Positions 17,848 to 26,941 of a DNA stretch of 43,753 nucleotides are shown one piece after another (the stretch's first letter is position 1; each line of letters begins with the position of its first letter). The translations under genes and the position numbers were made by a program. The stretch covers positions 1-43,753 of the forward strand of contig NZ_FOWN01000024.1 in NCBI RefSeq assembly GCF_900115465.1. Reading direction: 5' to 3'. The stretch comes from Halolactibacillus alkaliphilus (GTDB lineage: Bacteria > Bacillota > Bacilli > Bacillales > Amphibacillaceae). Under the pieces are notes generated by a model. It was not told the origin of the DNA. It made no database searches and saw nothing but the letters and a program-made list of their open reading frames with translations.

Positions 17848-18181
17848 TGCCATGTAAAAAAACGCAGGTCAATCCTCAACTACTTGCTAGATTAAATGTG
17901 AATGAGTTGAAAAAACATGTCATGATTGGTGTCCTTATAATTATGTTGTTAATATCCAGTTCACAGAACTATGAGTCAACAACAGGTGGGTTTTAGACTT
18001 CTGAAAATAGAAAAATAGAAAGAATACATTTCTAAACGTTGCTAGGTGTGGCGCGAATTGCAGATTTAAAGTCATGTATTGCAATTAAAATAATTAAATA
18101 AACCTTGTATAATTATTTTACAGTCCTTGTTATTAGGTCATATTGATTAATGCTTGGACAAGTAATGATGGGGGTGCAAGA
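17848..18181 (+). promoter_or_regulatory. Intergenic region before the SDR gene
   Basis: About 330 bases without a convincing gene. A perfect TATAAT at 18108-18113, preceded directly by TTG, is a plausible -10 for the SDR gene; no good -35 is visible at 16-18 bases. An open stretch at about 17875-17996 could encode a short hydrophobic peptide but lacks an ATG with a ribosome binding site. Confidence 0.35.
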
Positions 18182-19000
18182 ATGGATAAAAAAGTAGCAT
18201 TAGTAACAGGCGCGAGTAGTGGTATCGGTTATGCAACAGCACTAGATTTATATCAAGCAGGTTTTACAGTGTATGGTGCGGCTAGAAGAATAGATAAACT
18301 TAAAACGCTTGAAGAGAAAGGTATCCATATTTTAGAGTTAGACGTCACGAGTGAAGAATCAATGGTTAATAGTATGGAAAAAATAATTAAGAATGAAGGA
18401 CGTTTAGATGTCCTTGTTAATAATGCTGGGTATGGTTCATATGGCGCGATAGAGGATGTTCCTATGGAAGAAGCCCGGAGACAAGTAGAAGTCAACGTGT
18501 TTGGTCTCGCTCGCATGAGTCAGTTGGCGCTTCCGCATATGAGAAAAAACACATTCGGAAGAATTATTAATATCTCATCTATTGGAGGGAAAATTTACAC
18601 ACCTTTTGGTGGATGGTATCACGCGACTAAGTTTGCGGTAGAAGGACTAAGTGATAGTATGAGATTGGAGACGGCACAATTTGGGATAGATGTTGTAGTT
18701 ATTGAACCCGGAGGTATTAAAACTGATTGGGGTATTATTTCAGCAGATAATCTTGAGAAAGTATCTGAAAATAGTGTATACAAAACAAGCGCAAAAAAAG
18801 CAGCGGATAACATGCGTAAAAATTATAGTGGAACAAGTCTTTCAGATCCCAAAGTAGTATCTAAAGCAATCGTAACCGCCGCAACAGTAAAAAAACCAAA
18901 AACGAGATACCTTGTCGGTATGGGAGCTAAGCCTGCGATACTCATTCGTAAACTTGTGTCAGATAAAGTTTTTGATAAGTTTGTAAAATCTCAAATGTAA
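18182..19000 (+). CDS. Short-chain dehydrogenase/reductase
   Basis: Classical SDR oxidoreductase, 272 residues, cytosolic. Cofactor loop TGASSGIG (9-16), NNAGYGSYG (80-88), and the catalytic Ser133, Tyr146 and Lys150 (YHATK). Two arginines after the second strand (AARR, 34-37) suggest NADP(H). The ATG at 18182 is chosen because GGGGGTG lies 5 bases upstream; the frame itself opens at 18143. Substrate unknown. The AraC-type regulator starts 20 bases downstream and is probably cotranscribed. Confidence 0.9.
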   Translation: MDKKVALVTGASSGIGYATALDLYQAGFTVYGAARRIDKLKTLEEKGIHILELDVTSEESMVNSMEKIIKNEGRLDVLVNNAGYGSYGAIEDVPMEEARRQVEVNVFGLARMSQLALPHMRKNTFGRIINISSIGGKIYTPFGGWYHATKFAVEGLSDSMRLETAQFGIDVVVIEPGGIKTDWGIISADNLEKVSENSVYKTSAKKAADNMRKNYSGTSLSDPKVVSKAIVTAATVKKPKTRYLVGMGAKPAILIRKLVSDKVFDKFVKSQM

Positions 19001-19020
19001 CAATAAAAGTAGGTGAGCTA

Positions 19021-20004
19021 ATGGGGAATTTCTTTTTTATTGATCAATCCTACAAGAATTTTCTTGAAGATATTGGAGTGAATAGCCAAGAAATCTTTAA
19101 AAAGGTTGGTATTCCATGGGAGAATATGAATGATGAGGGTATCAGTATTAGTAAAGAACAATATATCTCATTTATGAATAGCATGGAAACAGCAACGACT
19201 AACGAACACATCTTAGGACTCAGCAATGTTGAAGAGCTTGTATTATTCGTTCCGCCACTATTTGCGGCTATGTGCGCTAAAAATGGAGTAAAATGTGTGG
19301 AGAGGCTAGCAAAGTATAAGCAGCTAATGGGTCCCTTTGCTCTAAATATCGTTAAAAATAGCCATACACTTGAATTAGAATTTGTATTTGATGATCAGCA
19401 TACCCCTATCCCCAGGTTTACAGTCTTAAGTGAACAAGTGCTTATAGTGGCCATTCTCAGAAAAGCAACAGGTATAAAGATCATACCTAAAAAAGTAGCT
19501 TCTCAATATAATTACGGTGATGAATTCGAACAATATTTCGGGATGAAACCTCAAAGGCATGATAAGAATATACTCACACTTGACTTAATTGATATGCACC
19601 AACCTTTTATTACCGCGAATAATACAATGTGGCATTATTTAGAGCCGGAGTTAAAGAAGCGCATAGCTGAACTTGAAGCTGATGATTCTTATGCGGCAAA
19701 GGTTAGGAATGAATTAATTGAGTTGATACCAGGTGGCACTTACACGGTAGAAGATGTAGCAGTAGAGTTAAATGTAAGTCCTAGAACACTTCAAAGAAGG
19801 CTTGCAGTAGAAAACACTACCTTTATCAAGCAATTAAATCATACAAGAGAATTAATGGCCCGAAACTATTTGAAAAACAGTACGATGTCAACTGATGAAA
19901 TAGCTTTTCTAGTAGGTTATTCAGATGCTAATGTATTTAATAGAGCGTTTAGGGGTTGGACAGGTTTAACTGTTGGACAGTTTAAGAAGAGGTTTAGAAA
20001 TTAG
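19021..20004 (+). CDS. AraC family transcriptional regulator
   Basis: 327-residue regulator. The N-terminal 230 residues match the general layout of the arabinose-binding-like domain of OruR-type AraC proteins; the C-terminal 90 residues form two helix-turn-helix units: YTVEDVAVELNVSPRTLQRR and the signature-like DEIAFLVGYSDANVFNRAFR..TGLTVGQFKKRF. AGGTGA lies 3 bases before the ATG. Its position directly after the SDR gene suggests that it senses a substrate or product of that enzyme, but this is inference. It ends before a terminator, so control of the downstream iron importer is less likely. Confidence 0.88.
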   Translation: MGNFFFIDQSYKNFLEDIGVNSQEIFKKVGIPWENMNDEGISISKEQYISFMNSMETATTNEHILGLSNVEELVLFVPPLFAAMCAKNGVKCVERLAKYKQLMGPFALNIVKNSHTLELEFVFDDQHTPIPRFTVLSEQVLIVAILRKATGIKIIPKKVASQYNYGDEFEQYFGMKPQRHDKNILTLDLIDMHQPFITANNTMWHYLEPELKKRIAELEADDSYAAKVRNELIELIPGGTYTVEDVAVELNVSPRTLQRRLAVENTTFIKQLNHTRELMARNYLKNSTMSTDEIAFLVGYSDANVFNRAFRGWTGLTVGQFKKRFRN

Positions 20005-20081
20005 TCAAAGGTCATGTGAATTCGGTCGTGGTATGTTGACAAAAACAATCTATTTAAGCCTAGAACAAAATGAGTAAAAAT

Positions 20082-20127
20082 AAAACGTCTTTAAATCGAG
20101 AAAACCCCTTGATTTAAAGGCGTTTTT
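20082..20127 (+). terminator. Terminator after the AraC-type regulator
   Basis: AAAACG-CTTTAAATC arm (20082-20100) pairs with GATTTAAAG-CGTTTT (20111-20126) with small mismatches, followed by five Ts. Confidence 0.7.
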
Positions 20128-20218
20128 AAGTATTATCTTTAGCAATTAGAGCATTGTAAGTGAGATTACATTAGTGGCTTTGTTTTTTTATAAACTTTCA
20201 GTTATTTATAGTTTAACT

Positions 20219-20247
20219 ATTGACACTTGGTCAATAAATGGTAAAAT
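20219..20247 (+). promoter_or_regulatory. Promoter of the siderophore importer, with an inverted repeat over the -35
   Basis: TTGACA (20220-20225), 16-base spacer, TAAAAT (20242-20247). The -35 lies inside a perfect inverted repeat ATTGAC-acttg-GTCAAT (20219-20235), which could bind a dimeric regulator. The Fur box lies just downstream of the -10. Confidence 0.6.
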
Positions 20248-20261
20248 AAGATTTACTAATT

Positions 20262-20280
20262 GATAATGACTCTCATTATC
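20262..20280 (+). promoter_or_regulatory. Fur box upstream of yclN
   Basis: GATAATGACTCTCATTATC is a near-perfect match to the 19-bp Fur operator (7-1-7 core TGATAAT...ATTATCG). It sits 15 bases after the -10 and 27 bases before the TTG start, so Fur with iron should block transcription. Confidence 0.88.
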
Positions 20281-20306
20281 GAATAAAGAGAAAAGGATTT
20301 TTTACA

Positions 20307-21260
20307 TTGAAATATAAAGTGCTTGTCCCCGTGTTAATCATTTTATCCATCTTATCGATATTTATAGGTGTTGTACCGTTATCATTTACTGATATTTTTA
20401 ACTTAACGAGTCAACAACAACAAATCATTTTAGTTAGCCGGATTCCACGTTTAATTAGTATTATACTTGCTGGTGTCGGATTAAGTGTATCTGGTCTGAT
20501 AATGCAACAATTAAGTCGAAACAAGTTCGTGTCACCCACAACAGCTGGCACGATGGATTCTGCGCGCTTAGGTATATTAGTTGCGATGATGTTCTTTCAT
20601 CAGGCGACGCCTTTAGAACGAATGATTGTTGCCTTTATTTTTTCAATTACAGGAACACTCATTTTCATGAAAATCTTAGATAAAGTAAAGTTTAAAGATC
20701 CGATATTTATTCCGCTCGTTGGATTGATGTTTGGTAATATTGTTGGCTCGATTACAACGTTTATCGCTTATCAAAATGACTTAATACAAAATATGTCAAG
20801 TTGGCTTCAAGGGAATTTTGCTTTGATTTTAGAAGGACGTTATGAACTACTCTACATTAGTCTGCCACTCGTCATTATTAGTTATCTTTTTGCGCATCGT
20901 TTTACAATTGCAGGTATGGGAGAAGATTTTTCAAAGAATTTAGGTCTAAATTATAAAGTGGTTGTAAACACAGGTTTGATTATTGTTGCTTTGATCACAT
21001 CTGTTGTCATTTTAACAGCAGGAACAATTCCGTTTTTAGGTCTAATCATACCAAATATTGTTTCAATGTATCGAGGAGATCATTTGAGAAATAGCTTGCC
21101 GCTTACAGCCTTATTAGGTGCTGTTTTCCTTCTTGCAAGCGATATTATAGGAAGATTAATTATTTTCCCTTATGAGATCGCTATTGGTGTCATTGTTGGT
21201 GTCGTTGGTAGCTTTATCTTCCTCTATCTAGTAATGAGGAGGTCAGCGTATGAGTCATAA
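20307..21260 (+). CDS. yclN: Iron-siderophore ABC importer, permease subunit YclN-like
   Basis: 317-residue FecCD-type permease with about nine membrane segments. Motifs include RIPRLISIILAGVGLSVSGL near the start and GTIPFLGLIIPNIVSMYRG before the end, the typical coupling region. It is the first gene of a four-gene importer with the same order and lengths as B. subtilis yclNOPQ (petrobactin uptake): permease, permease, ATPase, binding protein. TTG start at 20307 with AAAAGGA upstream. Iron-repressed through the Fur box at 20262. It overlaps the next gene by 11 bases. Confidence 0.88.
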   Translation: MKYKVLVPVLIILSILSIFIGVVPLSFTDIFNLTSQQQQIILVSRIPRLISIILAGVGLSVSGLIMQQLSRNKFVSPTTAGTMDSARLGILVAMMFFHQATPLERMIVAFIFSITGTLIFMKILDKVKFKDPIFIPLVGLMFGNIVGSITTFIAYQNDLIQNMSSWLQGNFALILEGRYELLYISLPLVIISYLFAHRFTIAGMGEDFSKNLGLNYKVVVNTGLIIVALITSVVILTAGTIPFLGLIIPNIVSMYRGDHLRNSLPLTALLGAVFLLASDIIGRLIIFPYEIAIGVIVGVVGSFIFLYLVMRRSAYES

Positions 21261-22197
21261 AATGAAGTTAACGCTATTAGCAGTTGGCAGTGTCGTTGCT
21301 ATTGCATTGTTCTTATTTGTTGATTTAACAGGTAACTGGCAATATATTTTAGAGCGACGCTTTACACGTATTATAGCAATCGCTGTGACGGGTGCAGTTA
21401 TTGCTATTGCTACAATTATTTTTCAGACCATTACAAATAACCGTATTCTTACCCCGAGTTTAATTGGTCTGGATGCATTATACCAGTTAATTCAGACAGT
21501 GATTATTTTCTTTTACGGTTCAACAAACGTGTCTGCAACTAATCAAACATTGAATTATTTTCTATCAATCGGTTTGATGATTATTTTCGCGCTAATTCTA
21601 TTTAAACTATTATTTAAAAGAGGAAATAATATTTACTTTCTTCTGTTAATAGGGTTAATCTTTGGAACGTTCTTTCAAAGTTTATCTACCTTTATGCAGG
21701 TATTGATTGATCCTAATGAGTTTTTGATTGTTCAAAACAGAATGTTTGCGAGTTTCAATAACGTTCAGACCGACCTTCTATATATATCAATTGGCATCAT
21801 TCTCATTACCTTACTTTACCTATTAAGATTCACTAAATACTTAGATGTGTTATCACTCGGTAAAAGTCATGCGGTGAACTTAGGTGTTGATTATAACCGT
21901 GTGGTACAACAACTTATGGTCATTGTCGCTATTCTTATGGCGGTTGCCACCGCCCTGGTCGGACCCATTATGTTTCTGGGTATTCTTGTCGTAAATGTCA
22001 CTTACGAAATGTTTAAAACATATAAACATAGTGTGTTGATCTTAGCGACTGTATTTGTTAGTATCATTGCTCTTGTTGGTGGTCAGTTCGTTATTGACCG
22101 TGTATTTAACTTTTCAACAACGCTAAGTGTAGTCATTAACTTAGTCGGTGGCGTTTATTTCTTATATCTTATTTTAAAGGAGAATAGAACATGGTGA
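21250..22197 (+). CDS. yclO: Iron-siderophore ABC importer, permease subunit YclO-like
   Basis: 315-residue FecCD-type permease, the partner of the preceding one, with nine or ten membrane segments, RRFTRIIAIAVTGAVIAIAT at the N-terminus and GPIMFLGILVVNVTYEMFK in the coupling region. ATG at 21250 with GAGGAGG 7 bases upstream, inside the end of yclN. It overlaps yclP by 7 bases, so the operon is tightly coupled. The siderophore is inferred to be petrobactin-like from homology only. Confidence 0.88.
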   Translation: MSHKMKLTLLAVGSVVAIALFLFVDLTGNWQYILERRFTRIIAIAVTGAVIAIATIIFQTITNNRILTPSLIGLDALYQLIQTVIIFFYGSTNVSATNQTLNYFLSIGLMIIFALILFKLLFKRGNNIYFLLLIGLIFGTFFQSLSTFMQVLIDPNEFLIVQNRMFASFNNVQTDLLYISIGIILITLLYLLRFTKYLDVLSLGKSHAVNLGVDYNRVVQQLMVIVAILMAVATALVGPIMFLGILVVNVTYEMFKTYKHSVLILATVFVSIIALVGGQFVIDRVFNFSTTLSVVINLVGGVYFLYLILKENRTW

Positions 22198-22949
22198 AAA
22201 TTAAAGAAGTAACAAAGCTTTATGGCGATACGGCTGTTGTAGACCATGTGTCTATGACCATTCCAAAAGGTAAAATCACCTCTTTTATCGGTCCAAATGG
22301 CGCTGGTAAGAGTACCTTGCTGTCCATTGTTAGTCGCTTGATTGCCAAAGATGAAGGTGAAGTTCTCATTGATGGGGAAGAAGTATCGGCAACTAAAAAT
22401 AAAGAGCTTGCTAAAAAGTTGTCAATTTTAAAACAAGCGAATGATATTAATGTACGCTTAACTGTGAGACAACTTGTTAGTTTTGGTCGTTTTCCTTATT
22501 CACAAGGGAAACTAACGGACCTTGATGAAAAAATGATTGATAGTGCGATTCATTATATGGAATTAGAAACAATGGAAAATAAGTTCTTAGATCAGCTCAG
22601 TGGTGGTCAAAAGCAGCGAGCTTACATTGCTATGGTGATTGCACAAGATACCGAATATATATTACTTGATGAACCACTTAATAATTTAGATATGAAACAT
22701 TCCGTTCAAATTATGAAAGTGCTGAGACGTTTAGCAGATGAATTAGGTAAGACGATTGTTATTGTGTTGCATGATGTGAACTTTGCCTCCGTCTACTCTG
22801 ATTATATCGTTGCTTTACGTGATGGGAAAGTAATTAAAAAAGGACCAACGGAAGAGATTATCCGTAATGGTGTGTTAAAAGAAGTTTATGACATGGATAT
22901 CAAGATTCAAGATATTGATCAATGTCGTATCTGCTTATATTTTTCTTAA
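22191..22949 (+). CDS. yclP: Iron-siderophore ABC importer, ATPase YclP-like
   Basis: 252-residue ABC ATPase on the inner face of the membrane. Walker A GPNGAGKST, Q-loop region LKQAND, signature LSGGQKQRAYIAM, Walker B YILLDEPLNNLD and H-loop IVLHDVN are complete. AAGGAG lies upstream of the ATG. It supplies energy for the YclN-YclO permease pair. The binding protein gene follows after 107 bases without an evident terminator. Confidence 0.9.
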   Translation: MVKIKEVTKLYGDTAVVDHVSMTIPKGKITSFIGPNGAGKSTLLSIVSRLIAKDEGEVLIDGEEVSATKNKELAKKLSILKQANDINVRLTVRQLVSFGRFPYSQGKLTDLDEKMIDSAIHYMELETMENKFLDQLSGGQKQRAYIAMVIAQDTEYILLDEPLNNLDMKHSVQIMKVLRRLADELGKTIVIVLHDVNFASVYSDYIVALRDGKVIKKGPTEEIIRNGVLKEVYDMDIKIQDIDQCRICLYFS

Positions 22950-23056
22950 TGGTTTTGACTCTGATGTGCGACTTTACTACTGGGCCCAAAAATAAGTGGA
23001 AAAGTAGCATGTCAACTAAAAACAACAATTAAACAAAAGAAGGGATCGATAGTAGT

Positions 23057-24022
23057 ATGAAGAAGTTTATTTTATTAGGGTTTGCGTTAATCGCAGCAAT
23101 AATGTTAGTTGCTTGTCAAGAAGACACAGTAGAGGAAGTCACGGATAATGGCACACCTGAAATAGAGGAGGTTGAAAATGTTGGGCCGACTGAGATTGAT
23201 GTCGAGCATGAGTTAGGCACAACAACTGTCCCAGTTAACCCAGAAACAGTCGTTGTTTTTGATTTTGGTACGCTTGATACATTGAATAATCTAGGTATTG
23301 ATGTAGCAGCACTTCCTACAGGTAACGTACCAAGTTACCTAGAGGAATTTACAGCAGAAGGCTATGTAAATGCCGGCACATTATTTGAACCAGACTTTGA
23401 AGTGCTTGCCAATTTAAATCCTGATCTCATTATTATCTCAGGACGTACACAGGAAGCTTATGCTGATTTGGCTGAGTTAGCACCAACCATTTATGTTGGG
23501 ATGGATAACACTGATTACTTAGGATCATTTGAAAAAAATGTGACGTTAATGGGAGAAATCTTTTCTAAGCAAACAGAAGCAAAAGAAGCTGTAGAAGCTA
23601 TAAAAAATGAGGTAGATGCTGTTAAAAGTATGGTGCCAAGTGATAAACGAGGTTTAATTATCTTAACAAGTGATGGCTCCGTCAATGCATATGGACCTGG
23701 ATCACGTTTTGGTCTTATCCATGACGTATTAGGAGTAACACCAGTTGACGAAACAATTGAAGCGGTAAATCACGGACAAAATATCAGCTTTGAATATATC
23801 GCTGAGAAAAATCCAGATCTTATGTATGTCCTTGACCGAAACGCTGTTACAGGTGGAGATTATACGGCGCAAACGACACTAGACAATGATTTAGTAAACA
23901 GTACAACAGCTGGAAGTGAAGGGAATATAACGTATTTAACGCCAGATTACTGGTACTTATCTAGTGGTGGGATTACTTCTGTCACTGAAATGATCAGTGA
24001 AGTTAAACAAAGTGTACAATAG
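23057..24022 (+). CDS. yclQ: Siderophore-binding lipoprotein YclQ-like
   Basis: 321-residue lipoprotein. Signal peptide MKKFILLGFALIAAIMLVAC with lipobox LVAC and lipidated Cys20, then an acidic linker and a periplasmic-binding-protein domain of the FecB/TroA fold (NPDLIIISGRTQEAY, GLIILTSDGSVNAYGPGSRFG). It captures ferric siderophore outside the cell for YclNO. AGAAGGGATCG upstream of the ATG. Terminator directly after the gene. Confidence 0.9.
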   Translation: MKKFILLGFALIAAIMLVACQEDTVEEVTDNGTPEIEEVENVGPTEIDVEHELGTTTVPVNPETVVVFDFGTLDTLNNLGIDVAALPTGNVPSYLEEFTAEGYVNAGTLFEPDFEVLANLNPDLIIISGRTQEAYADLAELAPTIYVGMDNTDYLGSFEKNVTLMGEIFSKQTEAKEAVEAIKNEVDAVKSMVPSDKRGLIILTSDGSVNAYGPGSRFGLIHDVLGVTPVDETIEAVNHGQNISFEYIAEKNPDLMYVLDRNAVTGGDYTAQTTLDNDLVNSTTAGSEGNITYLTPDYWYLSSGGITSVTEMISEVKQSVQ

Positions 24023-24050
24023 ATAGAGATACTAACATCAGTTTCAATTT

Positions 24051-24097
24051 AAAAAGTAGTTCGTCATGGTTTTATCCATACGAACTACTTTTTGTCA
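24051..24097 (+). terminator. Terminator after yclQ
   Basis: AAAAAGTAGTTCGT (24051-24064) pairs perfectly over 14 bp with ACGAACTACTTTTT (24080-24093); the last Ts serve as the U-tract. The A-tract on the left would also make it work on the minus strand. Confidence 0.85.
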
Positions 24098-24215
24098 TAA
24101 GAAAAAGCACTATGGCGGTATAGATTGACTGAATACAATATATTATGTAGAGAAGTTTTGTTACGTGCCGGTTTTAAAAGATTCATATAATAGAACGTAA
24201 ATAGAACTTTTTTCC

Positions 24216-24244
24216 TTGCAACTTCCCTCAATATCCTTTACTAT
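24216..24244 (+). promoter_or_regulatory. Sigma-A-like promoter of the YuiF-like transporter
   Basis: TTGCAA (24216-24221), 17-base spacer, TACTAT (24239-24244), about 43 bases before the start codon. Confidence 0.55.
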
Positions 24245-24286
24245 GGTAAAGTGATAAAGAAAAAGAGAGAAGAGGGGAAGTTTAAC

Positions 24287-25597
24287 ATGTTAGAATGGGT
24301 TGTTTTAATAGCGGTAATAAGCTTGGTTGCTTTGAGTTTATTACGCGTACACGTATTGCTTGCGTTAATGCTCTCAGGCATTATTGCTGGATTAGTATCA
24401 GGTTTATCATTTGTTGAGACGCTCACACTGTTCATTGAAGGAATGGGTGGCGATCAAGCAAAAACGGCTTTAAGTTATATATTGTTAGGAGCTTTTGCCG
24501 TAGCGATTAATTATAGTGGGATTACAATGAGCCTTGTAAAGATATTAACACGTCATCTATCAAATAAACGTGGAATTCTCTTATTATCGATTGCAATTAT
24601 ATCATCATTTTCTCAAAATGTAGTGCCGATTCATATTGCTTTCATACCATTACTTATTCCGCCACTACTTTCTTTATTTGATGAAATGAAAATTGATCGA
24701 AGAGCCGTCGCTAGTGCTCTTACTTTTGGATTGGAAGCACCCTATATTATGATTCCTGTTGGGTATGGCCTTATTTTCCAACAGATCATTCAAAGAAATA
24801 TGGCACTGAGCGGTCAAGAGATTTTACTACGTGATGTTTCTCTTGCTATGCTAGTGCCGGGTTTAGGAATGGTTGTTGGTCTCTTTGTATCGATATTTAT
24901 TACGTACCGTAAACCTAGGGAGTTAAAAATAAAAGGTTATGCACCAACGTTCTTTTCACCAAAAGAAGAAGAGACAAGGTTCACATTAAAACACACGCTA
25001 ACGGTTGTTAGTATTTTCATCGCACTCGTTGTGCAAATCATTTCTGGAGAACTTATCATTGGCGCGCTTGTTGGTATTTCTCTAATGTTTGCCTTTGGAG
25101 TGGTACCTTATCGAGAACTTGACCGTGTCATGACAGAAGGTATTAAGATGATGGCAACGATAGGTTTTGTCATGATTGTAGCCGGAGGCTTCAGTCATTT
25201 GCTCAAGAAAATTGGCGCAGTGGATGCGTTAATTAGTCAAACTGAGCAATTCTTCGGTTTGTCTCGTGTCTTTCTAATTTTGATTCTTTTACTCGTTGGT
25301 TTACTTATTACAATTGGTATAGGTTCTTCTTTTGCGACGATTCCGATTTTAGCTGTACTATATGTGCCATTTGGTCTCCAAATGGGGCTTTCTCCAATGG
25401 CTATTGCTGCGCTGATTGGAACGGCTGGCGCATTGGGAGATGCAGGATCACCAGTTAGTGACACAACACTTGGGCCAACATCAGGACTTAATGCGGATGG
25501 GAAACATGATCATATTTGGGATACGTGTGTTCCGACCTTTATACACTATAATATACCTTTAATTATTTTTGGCTTAATTGGGGCACTCATACTATAA
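24287..25597 (+). CDS. NhaC/YuiF-family Na+/H+ antiporter-like transporter
   Basis: 436-residue integral membrane protein with about eleven membrane segments and no large soluble domain. Landmarks: LRVHVLLALMLSGIIAGLVS, LSYILLGAFAVAINYSG, ISSFSQNVVPIHIAFIPLL, and LIGTAGALGDAGSPVSDTTL. It matches the Na+/H+ antiporter (PF03553) group that includes B. subtilis YuiF; members have been proposed to move Na+/H+ or amino acids such as histidine, so the substrate is open. The ATG at 24287 follows AGAGGGGAAG; the frame opens at 24251 without a ribosome site. Monocistronic, with its own promoter and terminator. Confidence 0.82.
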   Translation: MLEWVVLIAVISLVALSLLRVHVLLALMLSGIIAGLVSGLSFVETLTLFIEGMGGDQAKTALSYILLGAFAVAINYSGITMSLVKILTRHLSNKRGILLLSIAIISSFSQNVVPIHIAFIPLLIPPLLSLFDEMKIDRRAVASALTFGLEAPYIMIPVGYGLIFQQIIQRNMALSGQEILLRDVSLAMLVPGLGMVVGLFVSIFITYRKPRELKIKGYAPTFFSPKEEETRFTLKHTLTVVSIFIALVVQIISGELIIGALVGISLMFAFGVVPYRELDRVMTEGIKMMATIGFVMIVAGGFSHLLKKIGAVDALISQTEQFFGLSRVFLILILLLVGLLITIGIGSSFATIPILAVLYVPFGLQMGLSPMAIAALIGTAGALGDAGSPVSDTTLGPTSGLNADGKHDHIWDTCVPTFIHYNIPLIIFGLIGALIL

Positions 25598-25629
25598 TTT
25601 GATTGCGGCCGCAACAACAGAATGGTTTT

Positions 25630-25691
25630 GAAAGCACAAGCTGATAAGATGTTTTTTATCTTTTAACAACGTCTTGCGCTTTCTTTTTTTT
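25630..25691 (+). terminator. Terminator after the YuiF-like gene
   Basis: GAAAGCACAAG (25630-25640) pairs with CTTGCGCTTTC (25673-25683, one mismatch), with an inner AAGAT/ATCTT stem, followed by eight Ts. Confidence 0.75.
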
Positions 25692-25751
25692 ATTTAGTTA
25701 CAATTAAAAGTTAATATAGGTCTATATTTAGCGGATAATAGAGTGAGTCAA

Positions 25752-25786
25752 AAGTATTGGTTTTGTAAGAAAACCAACTTTTTTTT
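25752..25786 (+). terminator. Second, orphan intrinsic terminator upstream of cheX
   Basis: TTGGTTTT (25757-25764), loop GTAAG, AAAACCAA (25770-25777), then CTTTTTTTT. A textbook terminator, but no gene lies between it and the previous one about 60 bases earlier. It could end a short RNA or act as an attenuator for the chemotaxis genes. Confidence 0.75.
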
Positions 25787-25870
25787 CAAAACTCTTCATT
25801 ATTTAGTACATTAGACCGAAAATAAAAGTATAAGTTTATAGTGGAATTGAGATTTTGGGGAGGAAGTATT

Positions 25871-26335
25871 GTGACAGCAGGAGAAAAAAGTATGAATGAA
25901 ATTATTAAAGATGTATATAACGGATCGATTGTATCTGTTAAGAAGATTATCCCCATCGATCCAGAAGTAAGTGCGCCAAAGCTTATCCAGCCGCCTCTTA
26001 GAGTGGATTTTGGTGTGATGATTGGTTATACCGGTAATGTTAAAGGGGAACTGATTTTACAATCTAATGATGCTTTTTTTAGTCATATAGGTGAAAAGAT
26101 GTTTGGCATGCCAGTAGAAGGCGATATGTTGGATTCTTTTGCAGGGGAATTAGGTAATATGATTGCGGGAAGTTTATCTACGTATTTATCAGAACAGGGG
26201 TTAACTACGGATATTACTCACCCAACAATTTTAAAAGGTGATGCGACACTATCTGGTTTCAAGCGAGCGCTACTTGTAGAGGTTGCTTATCCTAATGATC
26301 AAATTTTATCTATATATCTTCTTTTGAATAATTAA
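25871..26335 (+). CDS. cheX: CheX-family chemotaxis phosphatase
   Basis: CheX-type proteins dephosphorylate CheY-P. 154 residues from GTG at 25871 (GGGGAGG 7 bases upstream); the ATG at 25892 with AGGAG is a good alternative. The fold signature is the E-x-x-N phosphatase motif in FAGELGNMIAG (E93, N96). Only one such motif is present, as in CheX rather than CheC, which has two. cheW and cheY follow on the same strand, giving a likely operon. B. subtilis uses CheC and FliY instead, so CheX is a notable choice for a Bacillus relative. Confidence 0.85.
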   Translation: MTAGEKSMNEIIKDVYNGSIVSVKKIIPIDPEVSAPKLIQPPLRVDFGVMIGYTGNVKGELILQSNDAFFSHIGEKMFGMPVEGDMLDSFAGELGNMIAGSLSTYLSEQGLTTDITHPTILKGDATLSGFKRALLVEVAYPNDQILSIYLLLNN

Positions 26336-26436
26336 TCCTTAAACTAATAGTTGCATTACAGTAATTGATTAATGTATCCTTAGATTTGTATGATATGAAG
26401 CGCGAGTGTAAATATGTATTAAAGGAGAAGAGATAG

Positions 26437-26898
26437 ATGAGTACAGAAAAATATATCGTTTTCCGTTTAAATGATCAAGAGTATGGTGCAAGCATCCAAC
26501 AAATTGTGTCAATTGAAAAATTACTAGATATGACTAAATTACCACAAGTTTCAGATTTCATTGAAGGTATAACTAAACTAAGAGGCGAGGTTATCCCTGT
26601 CATTGATTTAAAACGTCGTATGGATATGGATAAAACCGATAAAACAGATCATTCACGTATGCTTGTTGCACTTGTAGATGATGTATCTGTTGGTTTCATA
26701 GTGGATGAGGCATCAGATGTTATAGATATTGATGAGAAAATCGTTGAGCCAGCACCGACATCAATTCGAGGCGTACATGCGAAATTCTTAAGTGGTGTAG
26801 CCAAGTTAGATGACCGCTTATTACTTCTGGTTGATTTAGCGTATATTTTAAACCATCAAGAGTTAACGGAAGTGAAAGAGGTTGTTGAAGAACAGTAA
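26437..26898 (+). CDS. cheW: CheW chemotaxis coupling protein
   Basis: Adaptor that links chemoreceptors to the CheA kinase. 153 residues forming one CheW domain: YIVFRLNDQEYGASIQQIVS at the start, ITKLRGEVIPVIDLKRRM in the middle (the conserved RG-x-x-IPV-x-DL), and a GVAKLDDRLLLLVDLAYIL strand near the end. AAAGGAGAAGAGATAG before the ATG. Lies 101 bases after cheX and 43 before cheY. Neither cheA nor receptor genes are in the window. Confidence 0.93.
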   Translation: MSTEKYIVFRLNDQEYGASIQQIVSIEKLLDMTKLPQVSDFIEGITKLRGEVIPVIDLKRRMDMDKTDKTDHSRMLVALVDDVSVGFIVDEASDVIDIDEKIVEPAPTSIRGVHAKFLSGVAKLDDRLLLLVDLAYILNHQELTEVKEVVEEQ

Positions 26899-26941
26899 AC
26901 TATATAAAAAAGAAATATAAGATTTAGAGGAGAGAGAAAAT

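Noticed and set aside
17875-17996. Possible short hydrophobic peptide after the ClbS-like gene
   Set aside because: Only a GTG without ribosome site could start it, and no terminator or promoter surrounds it.
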